NCBI RefSeq assembly: GCF_905220365.1
Contig: NC_061154.1
Coordinates: 5,022,001 to 5,086,000 of the forward strand
Source of the DNA: Vanessa cardui
Taxonomy: Eukaryota; Arthropoda; Insecta; Lepidoptera; Nymphalidae
Direction of reading: 5' to 3'
Length of the DNA stretch: 64,000 bases
Within the stretch, counting starts at the first letter, position 1. Every line of letters starts with the position of its first letter. This document shows positions 12,644-25,902 of this stretch, piece after piece. The translations under genes and the position numbers were made by a program. The notes under the pieces were generated by a model. The model worked only from the letters and a program-made list of their open reading frames with translations. It did no database searches and had not been told where the DNA came from.

Positions 12644-14390
12644 TGAGAATACACATATGTACATTTTTTTTTAAATTTAGTCAACGTGATGAAGTCTTCA
12701 AAGATATAGTAAATATTACTTTTTCGTATTTTCCTGATGCGCGATGACTTGAGTGCTCTAGTTTGTTGATCTCAAATCTCAAAATGAAATCAAAAATACA
12801 AATTACCGCAGATGAAGATCTCAAGACGACTCATAAAATTTTAAATGGCTTTGTTCATTATGTCAAATTTGGCAATTGAAATTTTACACCAGTCCTGTTG
12901 ACCGAATGATCATCATGATTTGATATCATTTTAGGACACCTTAATTTAACAGCTTAATTTTTAAGACAACTGTAGCTCCGATAACAATTCAATATCATTG
13001 TAGATCAAAGATAGTTCACACCACAAAATGACGTATTACATACACACCTAAAAAGCATTAAAGTTCCAGTACATATAGCTTAAAGAAACGCGTGGAATAC
13101 TACAATAAATAAAAATTTCAACTCTACAAAATAAACACAGCTAGAACATTCGGAATTGCAAATCAATACATCCGAGCCGAAAATAAGAATCAAAGACTCA
13201 CAATTTCTTACAAGTCGGAACACGTTGTAAAAACTTCTATCAAACTTTAGCAAATCGTTATACTCTGCTTCTATTAGGCTCTGAAAATACATATATACAA
13301 TATTAAAACACTAAAATACTTAATGACGAATGAACACAGTCAGTTTAGAGACAAATTACTAATAAATGAAGTACATAACAATTTTAAATTTCGAATACGG
13401 TGTTAGCCGGTAATAAAAAGAAAAAAAACCGCGTTCAAGAGTTCTTGTAAATTTGAAAACTGCTGTACTGACAGCGCGGAACGCTTTTGGAAAACAGATG
13501 AACAACTTATTCATCCTAATGTCATACGATTTCAGGTCCGAAATACAATGCAGCACGAGAGACTACTTTACTCAATTCAATACCACGAAATGGTACTGAA
13601 TCGAGTAAATTCGGAAATGATTTGTATTACAAGAATTTATTGATCACTACAAAGTAAATGGAACAAGAGACGGACTAATCCCCAAAGGCATTATCTTCTC
13701 TCAGCCTTTAGGTCAAAAAGAAAAACATGATTAAAGTTATTAATATATGTATGTTTTATACTTTAATTCAAACAAAAAAACTTATTTTTAAATCGTTATT
13801 TAACAATTATTCGTACCTATTTACTACGTATTATTCAGAAACAAAGAAACAATTTTTACTCTGTGATGATCGTTCACATAATATGTCAATCAGTCTTTGA
13901 ATAAGTAGCGTGTCAGAGAAATTAGATTACATAATATTTAGATTTGATGTCATCCAGTTCATTTAGTACAAACTAACTATACTCATATTGCAAAGACAAT
14001 TTAAAAAATCATTTAAAAACTGACATACACATTGGAAACTAAAGATTCAACCTCCACCCTAACTTTTTATAACAAGATCAAAATAAAAGACTAATATATA
14101 TCTTTAAATAGAAAAGCCCCGCTCGTCTCCCAACTATATTTTTATAAAAAAAACCCTCTATGGCATGAAACATACAACCTTTTTTCTTGGCAATCAATTT
14201 AGAAGTTCATTAATATGAAACGGTTACACAAGTATTAATTTTAATTACACTTAACTATTATATTGACAAATTGATTAACAGTAGTTATATCCATCTGCAA
14301 TACAACCGACATCAATTTGTTGTATTAGTGAGCTTCAATTTCAAATATTACTAAGGCAATGGTATACTATACCAATAGCTAAGTAATAGG

Positions 14391-14418
14391 TATTCCATTG
14401 GCTTAAACCAATGGAATA
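14391..14418. repeat. Perfect 11-bp hairpin
   Basis: Arms tattccattgg and ccaatggaata enclose the 6-nt loop cttaaa. A second short palindrome (tggtatactatacca) sits about 20 bp upstream. Confidence 0.8.
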
Positions 14419-16914
14419 ACATAATACCGGACAAGAGCGGTTTGATAGCCTAAATCCCAATGCTCGTATCTCTAGAATGGTATACGAGTGTATTTCTTAG
14501 TCACAAAATCGTCGTCTAGTTGGCTGTAGCATTCAAGTGTGATTGAGACAGTGTTGCAAGCATCCATCGTGTCTCTTTGGGATTTATAATAGCTTTTAGA
14601 TCTTATTGCTGACGGGAACACCCAGTACGACTCACTAACCACACATAAAATTTAATTAATATATAACCTTGAAACTTGACTACAAACAAAAAGGCATTTG
14701 TGTCATATTTATGTTATCACATTTACATACGAAGTGTTCACATTGGATTTAAATGTGTAAATAAATATTAAAAATAGCTTTTGTATCAATTATATAGCGG
14801 AATGATAACAAGAATGTGAGCAGCATTCCCCACAGAATCCCAATCACGATTCCCTAGGGGGGACATCAGTTGTCCTAACAACAATATGTACTGAATGCAA
14901 TAAGAGTTGTTATCTGTTTTAGAAATTGCTCAAACAGTACCAAATACAAAGGGTACCAAATATAATTTAAAATTAAAAACTAAGTTTTTAATTATTGTAA
15001 CCCATGTTATAAAATATTATTTTGTTCTAAACGCAAAAATATTCAATTGGTTAGCAAAGTATAAGCCATTAGTTAATAACGGTCAACATTAAAATGAGAG
15101 TGCACTTAGGGCGACTCCTTGCAATCAATCACTCTCTCGACGAGCTCCCTTGGGTGACACTGGCAACTTTAGCAACACACACGAACAACGGGGACCTTCG
15201 TACCAAGAGAACTATTAGGTACTTCTAAATGATTTCCGTTTTCAAAATATAAAATACTTAACATTTTTATGTCAACCTAATTACCGAATTAAAAATCAAT
15301 AATCATATATATCTAGGTCGAAGCAATTTCTAAGGGTGTCAAAATAATTTGGCTAAGGCTTACTTCCGGCCGTTACCTGAACTTTTAAATTCTAAAAGAT
15401 ACATTTATTTTATTCCTAGTCTTTTTCTTTTCCTAGTGATTTTGATTAAACCACCGGCTAAAATAAAACGATTTATTTATCTTATATGGATTATAAATAA
15501 ACATTATTCGCAATAATTGGGAATTAATTATTTAACAATTCCTCGAAATCTATTTATATAATAAAACATATATCGTACTTAACCGATATCTGTCTATCAG
15601 TAATAAGTTAAAATTAATTATAATCTGTTTTTCGAAAAATTGAGAAGTCGAGATAAAGACCCATTAGTCAAAAATGAAACCAATTTATATTTGAAATCCG
15701 GTCTGAGAATGAAAAGAACCGTTGTGTTGAGTGATCTTATATATAATCGGTCAAGAAAGGGAAGTGTGCCATTGAGTAAAAATTTTTGTTCGTCTTGACA
15801 TCAAGAGGAAAACCCATTAAAATTCTTCCGTGAACTTAAGTATGATCACATCTTACTATTTATACAACTTTTGTTAATACACGAACATTGAAAAAGGGCG
15901 TATCACGATATTTTAAATATTTATGATAAAAATACGAAATTAAAACTTTCTCTTTTGTTTATACAAAAGCAAAAAAGTGCTAAAATAAGGCAGTCGTTTA
16001 GACGCGATAGAATATAGAATAGAGAAGAATTCCAAATTAAAACAAAGATTAAATTTGTAATTTTAAAATTAACAACACGTTATTTCGATCTTTTATTATT
16101 TTCGTATAACCTTTAGTATTATATTATTAAAATTGCCACTTCTAAAATTATATTTTTATAGAGTCCATAAAATTTCCAACATAAGTTTTACTTTTATTGA
16201 TAAATCTTATTTAATAACACACTTAAAGTGCCTACGTGCAGATGGCCAGTTCTAAGCAAGAGTCAATTACGTTGAATACAGAAAAATAAGTTTAAGCGAT
16301 TGGCAACTCCACCTGTCTGGAATACTGCCGCTGCACGACTTACGATTTATCGCCATCTTGTTTTACCTTGTGTAAAGAACATTTATACCGACATAAATAG
16401 ACGTTTGCCCTACTTTGATCTTGATAACTACAAATTAAGTTTGGAAAACAATTATATTTCTAACCGTTAAAAAACAATGTAAAAAAACCGTAAAATATAT
16501 TGTTTTAATCAAATCAAATCAAATAAATAGTTATAAGGAATATCTGGAAGGTAATGCGAGCTTCGAACCGATTTATTGATCTTAAACTATTTCAATATGT
16601 AGCAAATCATATGTACTAGTTTATAATATAACTCGCGACTACAATTACTGAGAATCTCCTTTAGTAGAACTGGACTCGTTTTAATTTTTCCAATAAAACT
16701 GTATTATCAGTTACACTAAGTACGAGATTATTCGATCTTAATCGTTGTGTTTTGAATTTTCATACGAGAATATACATTTTGTTTTATGATCGTACAAAAT
16801 TTGATATTTGGCGTCTTTTTATTGTTCGTAATACTAAAATAGATCTTTTTTACTTAATGCATATGTATATATACACGGTACATATACCAATTTGTTATAT
16901 ATATAAATATTGAG

Positions 16915-17215
16915 CTGAGATGGCCCAGTGGTTAGAACGCGTGCATCTTAACCGATGATTGCGGGTTCAAACCCAGGCGAGCACCGCTGATTCATGTGCT
17001 TAATTTGTCTTTATAATTCATCTCGTGCTCAGCGGTGAAGGAAAACATCGTGAGGAAACCTGCATGTGACAAATATCATAGAAATTCTGCCACATGTGTA
17101 TTCCACCAACCCGCATTGGAACAGCGTGGTGGAATATGTTCCAAACCTTCTCCTCAAAGGGAGAGGAGGCCTTTAGCCCAGCAGTGGGAATTTACAGGCT
17201 GTTACTTTACTTTAC
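16915..17215 (+). mobile_element. tRNA-derived SINE, copy 3
   Basis: Full-length copy with intact A and B boxes (16920-16930 and 16963-16973). The tail is (ttact)n rather than GTT repeats. Confidence 0.87.
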
Positions 17216-17221
17216 TTTTTT

Positions 17222-17435
17222 TTTACATATACCAAAATAACATTTTTTACAATTTTTGTCAGTCTGTCTGTCTGTCTGCTTGTTCCGGCTAATCTCTGGA
17301 ACGGCTGGACCGATTTTGACGGGACTTTCATTGGTAGATAACTGATATAATAGAGAGTAACTTAGGCTACAATAATATTTTTTTTGTCACATTCAAACGC
17401 GTACAAGGTCGCGGGTAAATCTAGTGTATTTATAT
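17222..17435 (+). mobile_element. Interspersed repeat with 'ctggaccgattttgacggga' core
   Basis: The block contains a CTGT tetranucleotide run (17258-17278), then ggctaatctctggaacggct, ctggaccgattttgacggga, and an end reading cgcgggtaaatctagt. A minus-strand partner at 58119-58338 matches it along most of its length. This repeat type is widespread in Lepidoptera. I cannot assign its class with confidence. Confidence 0.75.
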
Positions 17436-17503
17436 GTTACATAGTCAGATGAAAATTGACAAAGGTAAATACTTTTCTTTATGAGGAACTTTTTTTTCTA
17501 CAG

Positions 17504-17671
17504 GAGTCATCCCCGATACCACCAGGTGGTCAGATGCCCGTGATGCCGCATCCCATATCCTTGGGGCCGCCGACAGCGCAAATGATGCCACCTCAGCCGC
17601 CATCTCAGCGTCCTCCGTTTGCGCGAGAATATCACTTTCTTGATATTGAACTTCGTTTTGGCATGCTTCAG
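17504..17671 (+). CDS. SCYL2: SCYL2 exon B: Pro/Met-rich insert and start of C-lobe
   Basis: Residues 76-131, exactly 56 codons, phase 0 at both ends. The acceptor is tttttttctacag and the donor gtaaat. The first ~39 residues are dominated by Pro, Met, Gln and Ser (GGQMPVMPHPISLGPPTAQM, then QPPSQRPPF) and look disordered. The final ~15 (YHFLDIELRFGMLQ) match the SCYL2 stretch that begins the kinase C-lobe. The proline-rich part falls where vertebrate SCYL2 has a shorter loop. The reading frame is fixed by the matching ends of exons A and C. Confidence 0.88.
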
Positions 17672-19246
17672 GTAAATATTTATTCATATATAATTTATAA
17701 AATAATAAGTAAGGGGTAAAATAATAAATAATCCCAATAACTTGAACGAAAGGATCTTAAAATATGGTTAAATATAATTTTAAATTTAAATAATTTATTT
17801 ATTATTACCGGGTATTGCAAAAATATTGTGATATTTATATGAGGTATATGGCATGTGCATTTACTAACACGCATTGGTGCAGTGGAATAGATTCCTTAGA
17901 AAGAGTACTTAAACCAACAGTAAAACAGTTCACAGTGTTATATTATTTATAATAACTTAGCTAAGTTGACATATAACTTTAAAAATAATTAAAACTAGAT
18001 GTGGGCCTCAACTTGTGATAACTTACAACTATGTACTATCCTCCGATGCAAAAATCATATTTTTAGGTACCAGCTCCGTAATTATAGCGTCTGTGGTCAC
18101 TGGTCATATCAGTAACACATGAGATCCTTTACAAATCTAACATCAGAAACAATACTACGAATAATAATATAGAATTTTGTCCAAAATAACGAAAATGCCA
18201 CCGTTTTCAGTTTTTTTTACTTTCGTTTTCCTTATAATAAAAAAAGAAAACTAAATATTGAGACTTGTGACACACAGTGTTTATATAAGGGAATTTAAAA
18301 TTTAAAGAAATATAAAAAACGATTTTATAATTTTCAATTGCAATCTCAAATAAAGTAGCCGTTAATTGGACAAATTGTCTTTAGTAATTCAATACTCTGT
18401 TATATTAATGATCATGAATGTAATCCGATTAAAATACCGTAACACGACGTAGGCCGATTACCGATATGTCGAACATTATCTGAAATTACATTCATGTCCG
18501 ATTCGGCAACGGTTAAACAACCCACGTCAATTTCGTACCACTTGGGTAGCAAACCAAAATTCAAGGGCAACAAATTAGACTGATGCTAAAAGCTGGATTA
18601 ATTAGATGAATTTACACTTGAATATTGGACTGATGGTTGTGGAATCAAAGGGAATCCACATCATTGATTTTTTTAATTAATTAAAGTAGTATTAATGATT
18701 CATATCGTATTTGATTTAAAAAAATTGAGTACGTAACACATCTTTACATTATGATAGTAAATCCGTCAGGTATTACAGCTATTACTGTGCAGCACGTTGG
18801 TGCAGTTAAGCTCTTTAATATGAACGAATGCCTTGCCTTTATTGTTTGTTCTTAATCCCGAGAGCAAAAAGATATAAGACAGCAACAACAGTAATATAAA
18901 TGTATAATTACAATATGGCGCTTCGTCGTAGGTCCATTACCCACATAATTATATTTCATAGAAATTATCTTTGATTGGAAATTTTAATTAAGTGTTACAA
19001 TCAATCGCTGATATTTTGATACGTATGGATGTTTGACAACGTAAATCATCGACTATAGGATAGGAGTCACACAATATTCTCGGACGAATTTGAGAAGCAA
19101 ATTTACATGAGCAGCGGCTTCACACGAGTCGATTACACGGTTTATTGAAACATTTGAATCGTCTGAACAGACTGAAATTTTCATTCTTCATGAATTAACA
19201 AATATGCCATCTCGTAATATTTATTGAAAATCGGTTTTATTTTATT

Positions 19247-19460
19247 ACTAGTAGTCGCCCGCGGCTTTGCTCGCGTATTATGGTGTTGGTTGTCATGTGT
19301 GAGCCAAAAAAGTAGCCTCTGTCCTTCCTCGGAGTTCCAAGTATGCTTCATAGCAAATTTCATGAAATTCGGTTCAGCGGTTTGGCCGTGAAAGAACAGA
19401 CAGACAGACAGAGTTACTTTCACATCTATAATAACAATAAATAATAATAATAATATAGAT
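19247..19460 (+). mobile_element. Interspersed repeat, CTAGT...TATAGAT type, best copy
   Basis: It starts ctagtagtcgcccgcggctt and runs through gtcatgtgtgagccaaaa, ttcatgaaattcggttcagc, gtttggccgtgaaag, a CAGA tetranucleotide run and agttactttcaca to a short AAT tract and atatagat. It is related to 4981-5152 and to the fragment at 47681-47716. It is a common non-autonomous lepidopteran repeat; class uncertain. Confidence 0.75.
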
Positions 19461-19534
19461 TTATCTTACCGTGATGTCCTTTATACTTTGTTTAACGTGT
19501 AAGACGTCCTCGGGCACGGTGATAACGATTTACG

Positions 19535-19650
19535 CAAGACGGCTGCCAGGAGCTGGATGGGAATACCCCAAGAACAATCACAGTGGTATGCAATTGGAGG
19601 CCTTTGTCCAGCAGTAGACGAACATGGGCTGTTGATTGTTGTCCTCAACT
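19535..19650 (+). mobile_element. LINE 3'-end fragment
   Basis: The segment encodes a short stretch like KTAARSWM...QWYAIG and then the nucleotide motif ggaggcctttgtccagcagt, which closes the coding end of many lepidopteran non-LTR elements. The frame is broken and only the end remains. Confidence 0.6.
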
Positions 19651-19702
19651 TTATATAAGTTGATCAGTATTCGTTTAACAGAATATATATGAAGTCAGTT
19701 AA

Positions 19703-19822
19703 ATCAACAACAACAGCCTGTAAATTCCCACTGCTGGGCTAAAGGCCACCTCTCCCTTTTGAGGAGAAGGTTTGGAACATATTTCACCACGCTGTTCCAA
19801 TGCGGGTTGGTGGAATACACAT
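19703..19822 (-). mobile_element. tRNA-derived SINE, copy 4, 3' part only
   Basis: It has the reversed GTT tail and the 'cccactgctgggct' end motif plus about 90 bp of body matching 3813-4108. The tRNA-like head is missing. Confidence 0.8.
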
Positions 19823-21424
19823 CCACCGGGCGATCTCGACTCTCAGTTAAATCGCTTATATCTAATTTAGCATTTGTTCGACTAAAATCGACTTGTGTGA
19901 ATGCACGTTTAAAGTCAATGTCAGCAGGCACGTGTTTGATTGATGTGTTTTGTTTTGGAAGCGAGGCTGTCAACGAAAAAATCAATAAATTAGATTCTTA
20001 CTATCATGATTTATGTTGTTGATATACAAAAACTTGATATAAGATCAAGGTATTATTTATCAAGTCAGTATTCTCAGAATCCCGACAAACAATATTAGGT
20101 CAAACAAATAAATGAAACCCAATAATTTTTTAAGACTTGAAAATATCTAAATCAAATTAATCAAAGTAGTTTTTTTTATAGAAAATTACCGGAACTTAAA
20201 TTAAAGAATATTACGAGATATTTAACGAATGTCGTGAAAAACTCTCGGATCATATTATGAATGCTTGCATTAGCGCAGCACGGACGAACAGATAGGATCT
20301 CATTGATTAAAGAATAGCGCGGGAAAATGCAATGCTCGCTCCAGGTCGTATAGACTTAGGTATGGTACGACACTTACGACACGACTACTTAGATGTAGCA
20401 TCGGCAAAATTCTTAAAACCGATCACATCGGAATTGAGTACACTATCCCAAATTATCAATATTTATTTCTTATGTGAATATGATCTTTTCACAAACGTAA
20501 TAACTTGTAATATCATATGACCTAATATATTCATCAATTTGATACGTCGATTTACATGCACTTGCTTTCTTGGGTTGAACTGACGCGAGAATCTATAGCG
20601 ACGAATATCGAATGGCGCGATAGGGAGCTATTTCTATTGCTTATAAATCGGCAGTAGTCGGTTTTATTGAATTTGCCGATGCTGCATCTAAGTTGTGTCT
20701 TACTATTTCCATAAATATTTATATATCACTTATATTGATTATGTCATTGACTGTCAGTAACTAGACTCAAAAGTAGTGTAACTAAAAACTTGTCGATTGC
20801 TGAATAAATAACGTAAGCGAAATCGTGTTCCGTTTAAGTATTGTAAGATAATATAACAACGTAACCTATCATTTTATTTCAATTAAGCTTAGGGCCGGCG
20901 AGCATGTCGATATCCTTTCATGTTTTACTCATAGCCGATAATACGTATTGATCTTGTTCAGTTAATAAAAGTCCTCAGTCGCTGGAAGCCCCGCATGTCC
21001 TATTGAAGACGACCCTGAAATGGATGAGAACCGGGACAGCCTCGCGCTATGTTACTGACTAGGGAAGAATGAATTTTCAACCTAAGTGATGACGCACCAC
21101 TAACTGGTATCCGCCAGCAAAATTTAACTGTTCGTACCTACTCGCAGTTAGGACAGATTGGAATATTTCATGTATTTGTCACGTGCTCTATGGAATCCGT
21201 ATGCACGACGCACCTTCGCTCAGGGCGTTCTCTGAGCGAGAACATGCATCGGGACGTTTAAGTGATCAGTTCTTTGCCGAGCCAGGGAATACGCACAACA
21301 GTATGGACCGTGGATGTGATGAAAACAAACCCCGCAGCCTCTACTCTAACCGAAAATGGCCATTGTAGTGTTTTAGTGATTTAAACAAACATATACCGGT
21401 ATAGTACCTCCCTTAATGTATACC

Positions 21425-21720
21425 TTTTTTATGCTATTGGTCGGCGACAAGAATATGGGTCACCTGATAGTGGTAATGGTCAGTACCACCCATAGAGAAT
21501 TGCGCTGTAAGAGACATTAACCATTCCTTTCATCGCCAATGCGACACCAACCTTGGGAACTAAGATGTTATGTCCCTTGTGCCTGTACTTACACTGGCTC
21601 ACTTACCCTTCAAACCCGAACACAACAATACCAAGTACTGTTGTTTGGCGGTGGAATGTCTGATGAGTGAGTGGTACCTACTGAGACGGGCTGGCGCAAA
21701 ACCCTTCCACCAAGTAAAAC
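21425..21720 (+). mobile_element. Interspersed repeat, 'catatgggccacctgatgg' family, copy 1
   Basis: It shares with 28051-28342 and 31345-31541 the ordered blocks cacctgatagtggtaa, aactaagatgttatgtccct, acactggctcactta and gatgagtg.gtggtacct, closing with ccaccaagt. No coding capacity or terminal repeats were seen. The strand label is arbitrary. Confidence 0.75.
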
Positions 21721-22274
21721 CTCTTACGTGTTTAAGATAAAGCGCATTAAAATAAAAATATGGGTGGTTGACTTTTTCGTGAAGGGGCTGATGATTAAAA
21801 AACGTTACATCAGAAGCCTGGTTATTTCTTAAATGTTTATAAGAAATATTAACATCCTCCAAGAGAAAGACATGGCTACATAATACAGCCGATCTTTTCT
21901 TTTATATTTTTACAGAGCTCTCTTTACAACGCAATGGTACATCTTGGCAGACTACTTTTCTGCAGTGCTTCACAATTTCATTAATTGAATAATTCATGAC
22001 TACGAAAGAGCAATACAGCAACACCTGTTAAAATTATAAAAAATACGTCGCATGCAGATGCATTTTTATGTCTGACACTTCATTTCGTCAAAATTTCGAT
22101 ATTTCCAGAATAATTTTGGTCGTTAGCGACTGAAAAAAGTTTATTTTTTTAATTAATTCAAAGATACTCTCAAGTTTGTTTCGATGCAGCGTTATCGTTT
22201 TAGCAAAAACGCTCTTTAAATCTATATTATGACACAATTATTAATATTAGTAATTCTTTTCACTTTTGAGAGAG

Positions 22275-22582
22275 TCGAGATGGCCCAGTGGTTAGAACGC
22301 GTGTATCTTACCGATGATTGCGGGTTCAAACCCAGGCAAGCACCGCTGTTTCATGTGCTTAATTTATCTTTATAATTCATCTCGTGCTCAGCGGTGAAGG
22401 AAAACATCGTGAGGAAACCTGCATGTGACAAAGTTCATGGAAATTCTGCCACATCTGCCACATCCACCAACGAGCATTGGAACAACGTGGTGGAATATGT
22501 TCCAAACGTTCTTCTCAAAGGGAGAGGAGGCCTTTAGCCCAGCAGTGGGAATTTACAGGCTGTTGTTGTTGTTGTTGTTGTT
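22275..22582 (+). mobile_element. tRNA-derived SINE, copy 5
   Basis: Full-length copy with A box, B box, body and a long GTT-repeat tail (22559-22582). One base is missing in the anticodon-like region relative to copy 1. Confidence 0.87.
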
Positions 22583-24002
22583 TTCACTTGAGCGAATAAT
22601 ATACAAAGCTTGATTTCTCTCGAAACTGAGGAATACGACGATATTGCTCATTTAGCAGCAGAAAATTAAGTCTTATTGCTAAATTTCAGTTCGATCTCCG
22701 CTTCGTATAGATTTGTTCGATATTGGTTTAATTGGATAGCGGGACGTTTAACTTAAACGTATATAAACGATTCGATTGGAATAACATTGAACAGGTTGAG
22801 ATCGTAAAATATTATTACCACTTTTTATATACTATAAAGTAGAACATTTTATGAAAGAAAACTAAATTTGAAGAAAAACTGCGATAACATTTAAAATACG
22901 TCTATGATCTTAGATAAGTGTTATTTCAGTAGTTTGGGATGACGAAATAAAATTGTTTTACAACGATGCCCCAATCTCCCTATCTTTTGTTACAATCCCA
23001 TGCAATCGTCCAATTCTTTTCTAATGACAGCTCAATCATTTTTAAAATAAGAAATAGTGTTACATGCCAGCATTAAATACTATATACCACATAAAATAAT
23101 ATTAATTACAGTTTTACAAATAATTGATCAATTAATTACAATAATAATTGTATTTAATAAAGTAAATTCAATGGCCCCTGCTATACTCATAATACTCATC
23201 AACAATGTGATACAATAATACAGAACCAAATGACAACACCGTATCGGAAGCTATCTATCTATATCGGATCTAGTATCTCTAAAATATGGTAGCGTCGTCA
23301 TTCGATGAGATTGCTCGGTGCATTTTTTTATAACATTTCTATGGAGGTTTGTTTTGACATATGCTCCGATGCGGATTAATAAATTCACAGGTAATATATT
23401 TCCCCAGGTTGTGACAGGTTACGTTTCAGTGCCGAGTCATAACATATAAACGCATTAGGTACATGAAAATCTAGAGATTCTTGCTCGAGTTCAATCTTAT
23501 ATAACATGTGTATATATTATTATTTATGTACATATAAGATACAGTTATACAGGCTAAATTTACAAATACGTAGCTACGTACTAAAAAAAATATTTTCTTA
23601 TTATTCTTTATATAAAACATTAACTGAGCTAAGCTTAAACTTTGATTTTTAACAACATATCTAGAATAACAGTTATAAAAACAGCAAACAAAAACATTTA
23701 ACGCGTGCATTGTTCAAAGACTCTTTTGAATGTAAATTGAGCTATGATCATTTTTATTTTATCACAACGCTTCGATAATTTCATTTGATGGCGCGTAACA
23801 ATACATTTAATTTTAAAGCTCTATAATAAAGCTGAAAGCCTTTACCTGGTAAAAAACTTAAACCTTTTAGAAACATGCGTTCTTACGAAACCCATTTACC
23901 AGATTTGAATTAACATCAATCAACGCTTCGAAAAAAAAATATTAGCTTCAACTACACGTTTTCGTTAGTGTCATTAACAGACTGTAAATTTTTCACTACA
24001 AG

Positions 24003-24170
24003 AGTCGAGATGCGTGCATCTTAACCGATGATTGCGGGTTCAAACCCAGGCAACCACCGCTTATTCATGTGCTTAATTTGTATATATAATTCATCTCGAG
24101 CTCAGCGGTGAAGGAAAACATCGTGAGGAAACAGCATGCAGGCATGTGACTAATTTCAACGAAATTCTAT
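24003..24170 (+). mobile_element. tRNA-derived SINE, copy 6, truncated
   Basis: The head has lost most of the A box and runs directly into the cgtgcatcttaaccgatg part. The B box and first half of the body are present. The body stops at gaaattctat, where the half inverted-repeat element at 24171 begins. Confidence 0.8.
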
Positions 24171-24240
24171 ATTCACGGATTTGACAAGAGTGACGAAAAA
24201 GTCACCGTGACAAAAGTTACCAGCGCGCTAGTGCTAACTG
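24171..24240. mobile_element. Half copy of an inverted-repeat element
   Basis: About 67 bp matches one terminal arm of the MITE at 28444-28628 (ttgacaagagtgacgaaaa, gtcaccgtgacaaaagttac). The other arm is absent, so this is a solo terminal repeat abutting a broken SINE. Confidence 0.75.
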
Positions 24241-25781
24241 TTGCATTTAGTAAACGTCAAAGCCTTCCAGTAGATGTTTATGTGTTAACCTCTCGATTCA
24301 TTTTGCGGACAAAGTGACTCGTGAAATTAAAGAGCAGTAACGGGAATGATGTGAATTTTACTAAATTACAACGCAGCGGTACAAAATAGAAGCCAGCTCA
24401 CAGTACTTACGTATTCACACTGATGTTAGAATATAACGCACATACTTTGCCATGCCACATTTCAAATTAAAAACTTGCATATCGATGTTTCGCTAACCGA
24501 AAGAAACGGCGTCCTTTTATGTGTCAAACCGTTATACGACTCCGTTCCATATGACTATGACTGTGGTCTGAACGTATCAGGTACGAAAAGAAACTCGACA
24601 CATACAATGACCCTAGAATGTATCAACAGCGTACCACATCCACGAACAACGGTTTTCTAACTGTAGAATCCACGTATCGTATCCGTCTAATTTCCGGTCA
24701 CTTACCAAAAAATAAAAGTTATTTACGGAAGTGTACCAAACTCGTCCTGTATATCAGACTCGTCACTTACCATAGTAGAGGAACCTAAGAGAAGATTTTG
24801 AGATTTACGCAACGCACACATAACATCATTTCTTGCTTCCTTCACCATTTATTAGTACTTTAAATAAAGATTAGAATAGTAAATATCGATCGTTAGAAAT
24901 ACTCGAGCGCGTCAGATTTAGCTAAAGTTTAGGTAAGACGATTGAAGCGCTAGCTCGTTACGCTCGGAGGCACATTGGGGTACCTAAAGCATCAATATCT
25001 GACACGTTTACTAGATTTACATGTAAATATTATGCTATGCTTATAGTAGACGCTTCCCGCTATGAAAGGGGAAACATATAATTTGGTTATAATTCAAAGT
25101 CCAATCAGTTCACGACACTCGAGTAACACTCCACCGCATCATGTACTCTCAAACTACAATGCACAAAGCCTATAAGTATCAATAAAATATCCTCACCGAC
25201 AATTGAATCTACGTGTATGTTACGTGACGATGCTGATCGGTGACAGAAAGGTCCAGTGGACATTATTCATACGTCTAATAATAAAAAAATGTCATACACC
25301 TTCCTAGCACGGTCGTGGTATGTGACAGACAACCGACAATAGATACAATATCATATCGAAACAAAAAATATAATTACATTTCAAAATTATTTACTAAAGT
25401 TCTACTAGTTACAGGTAGTCTCACCATGCACTATCATATTACACAATGTAATTATTGAAGTTATAAATTAAACATAAACAATAATTAAAAATAGGAAGAA
25501 TAATATTTTTGTTAACTATTATATAATTATATAATAAATAATACTTTATAAAACCAACAAGATAAACCATAAAATTGGAATGGAGCACAATTAAATTATT
25601 TATTTTTCGATGTCGTAATATAGATCTAAATATTTTACTTGAATTATTTAATTGAGTTAGAATTATATCTAATAAGAAATATTCTAAGACGCATTTTTGA
25701 TTCGACGTGCGCGCGTCGATGTGTGTTCGTTTACAGTACGACAAAGTCACATCCACAATCACATTTTTATTTTGCTTTTAG

Positions 25782-25902
25782 ATCATCGAAGCGCTACATT
25801 TCATGCACTACAGCATTAGGCAAATTCACCGCAACATTTGCCCGCAAATAATCATCGTTACCAAGCGAGGGACTTGGAAGCTCTTTGGGCTCGAATTTGT
25901 CG
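25782..25902 (+). CDS. SCYL2: SCYL2 exon C: degenerate catalytic loop
   Basis: Residues 132-171 plus one base of codon 172. The acceptor is ttttgcttttag and the donor gtaagt. It encodes IIEALHFMHY, then HRNICP at 147-152 where active kinases have HRDLKP, then GTWKLFGLEF at 161-170 where active kinases have the DFG segment. The catalytic Asp is Asn149, and GLE stands in the DFG position. Both losses fit a pseudokinase, as accepted for the SCY1 family. Confidence 0.93.

Larger units (their letters stand above)
10232..17503. other. SCYL2 intron A-B (7.3 kb)
   Basis: It holds a minus-strand SINE (10708-10998), a perfect palindrome (12596-12643), a hairpin (14391-14418), a plus-strand SINE (16915-17215) and an adjoining second repeat (17222-17435). 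No other exon was recognised. Confidence 0.7.
17672..25781. other. SCYL2 intron B-C (8.1 kb)
   Basis: It contains repeats at 19247, 19535, 19703, 21419, 22275, 24003 and 24171. A mildly GC-richer stretch at 21000-21370 has no recognisable protein. No further exon was seen. Confidence 0.65.
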
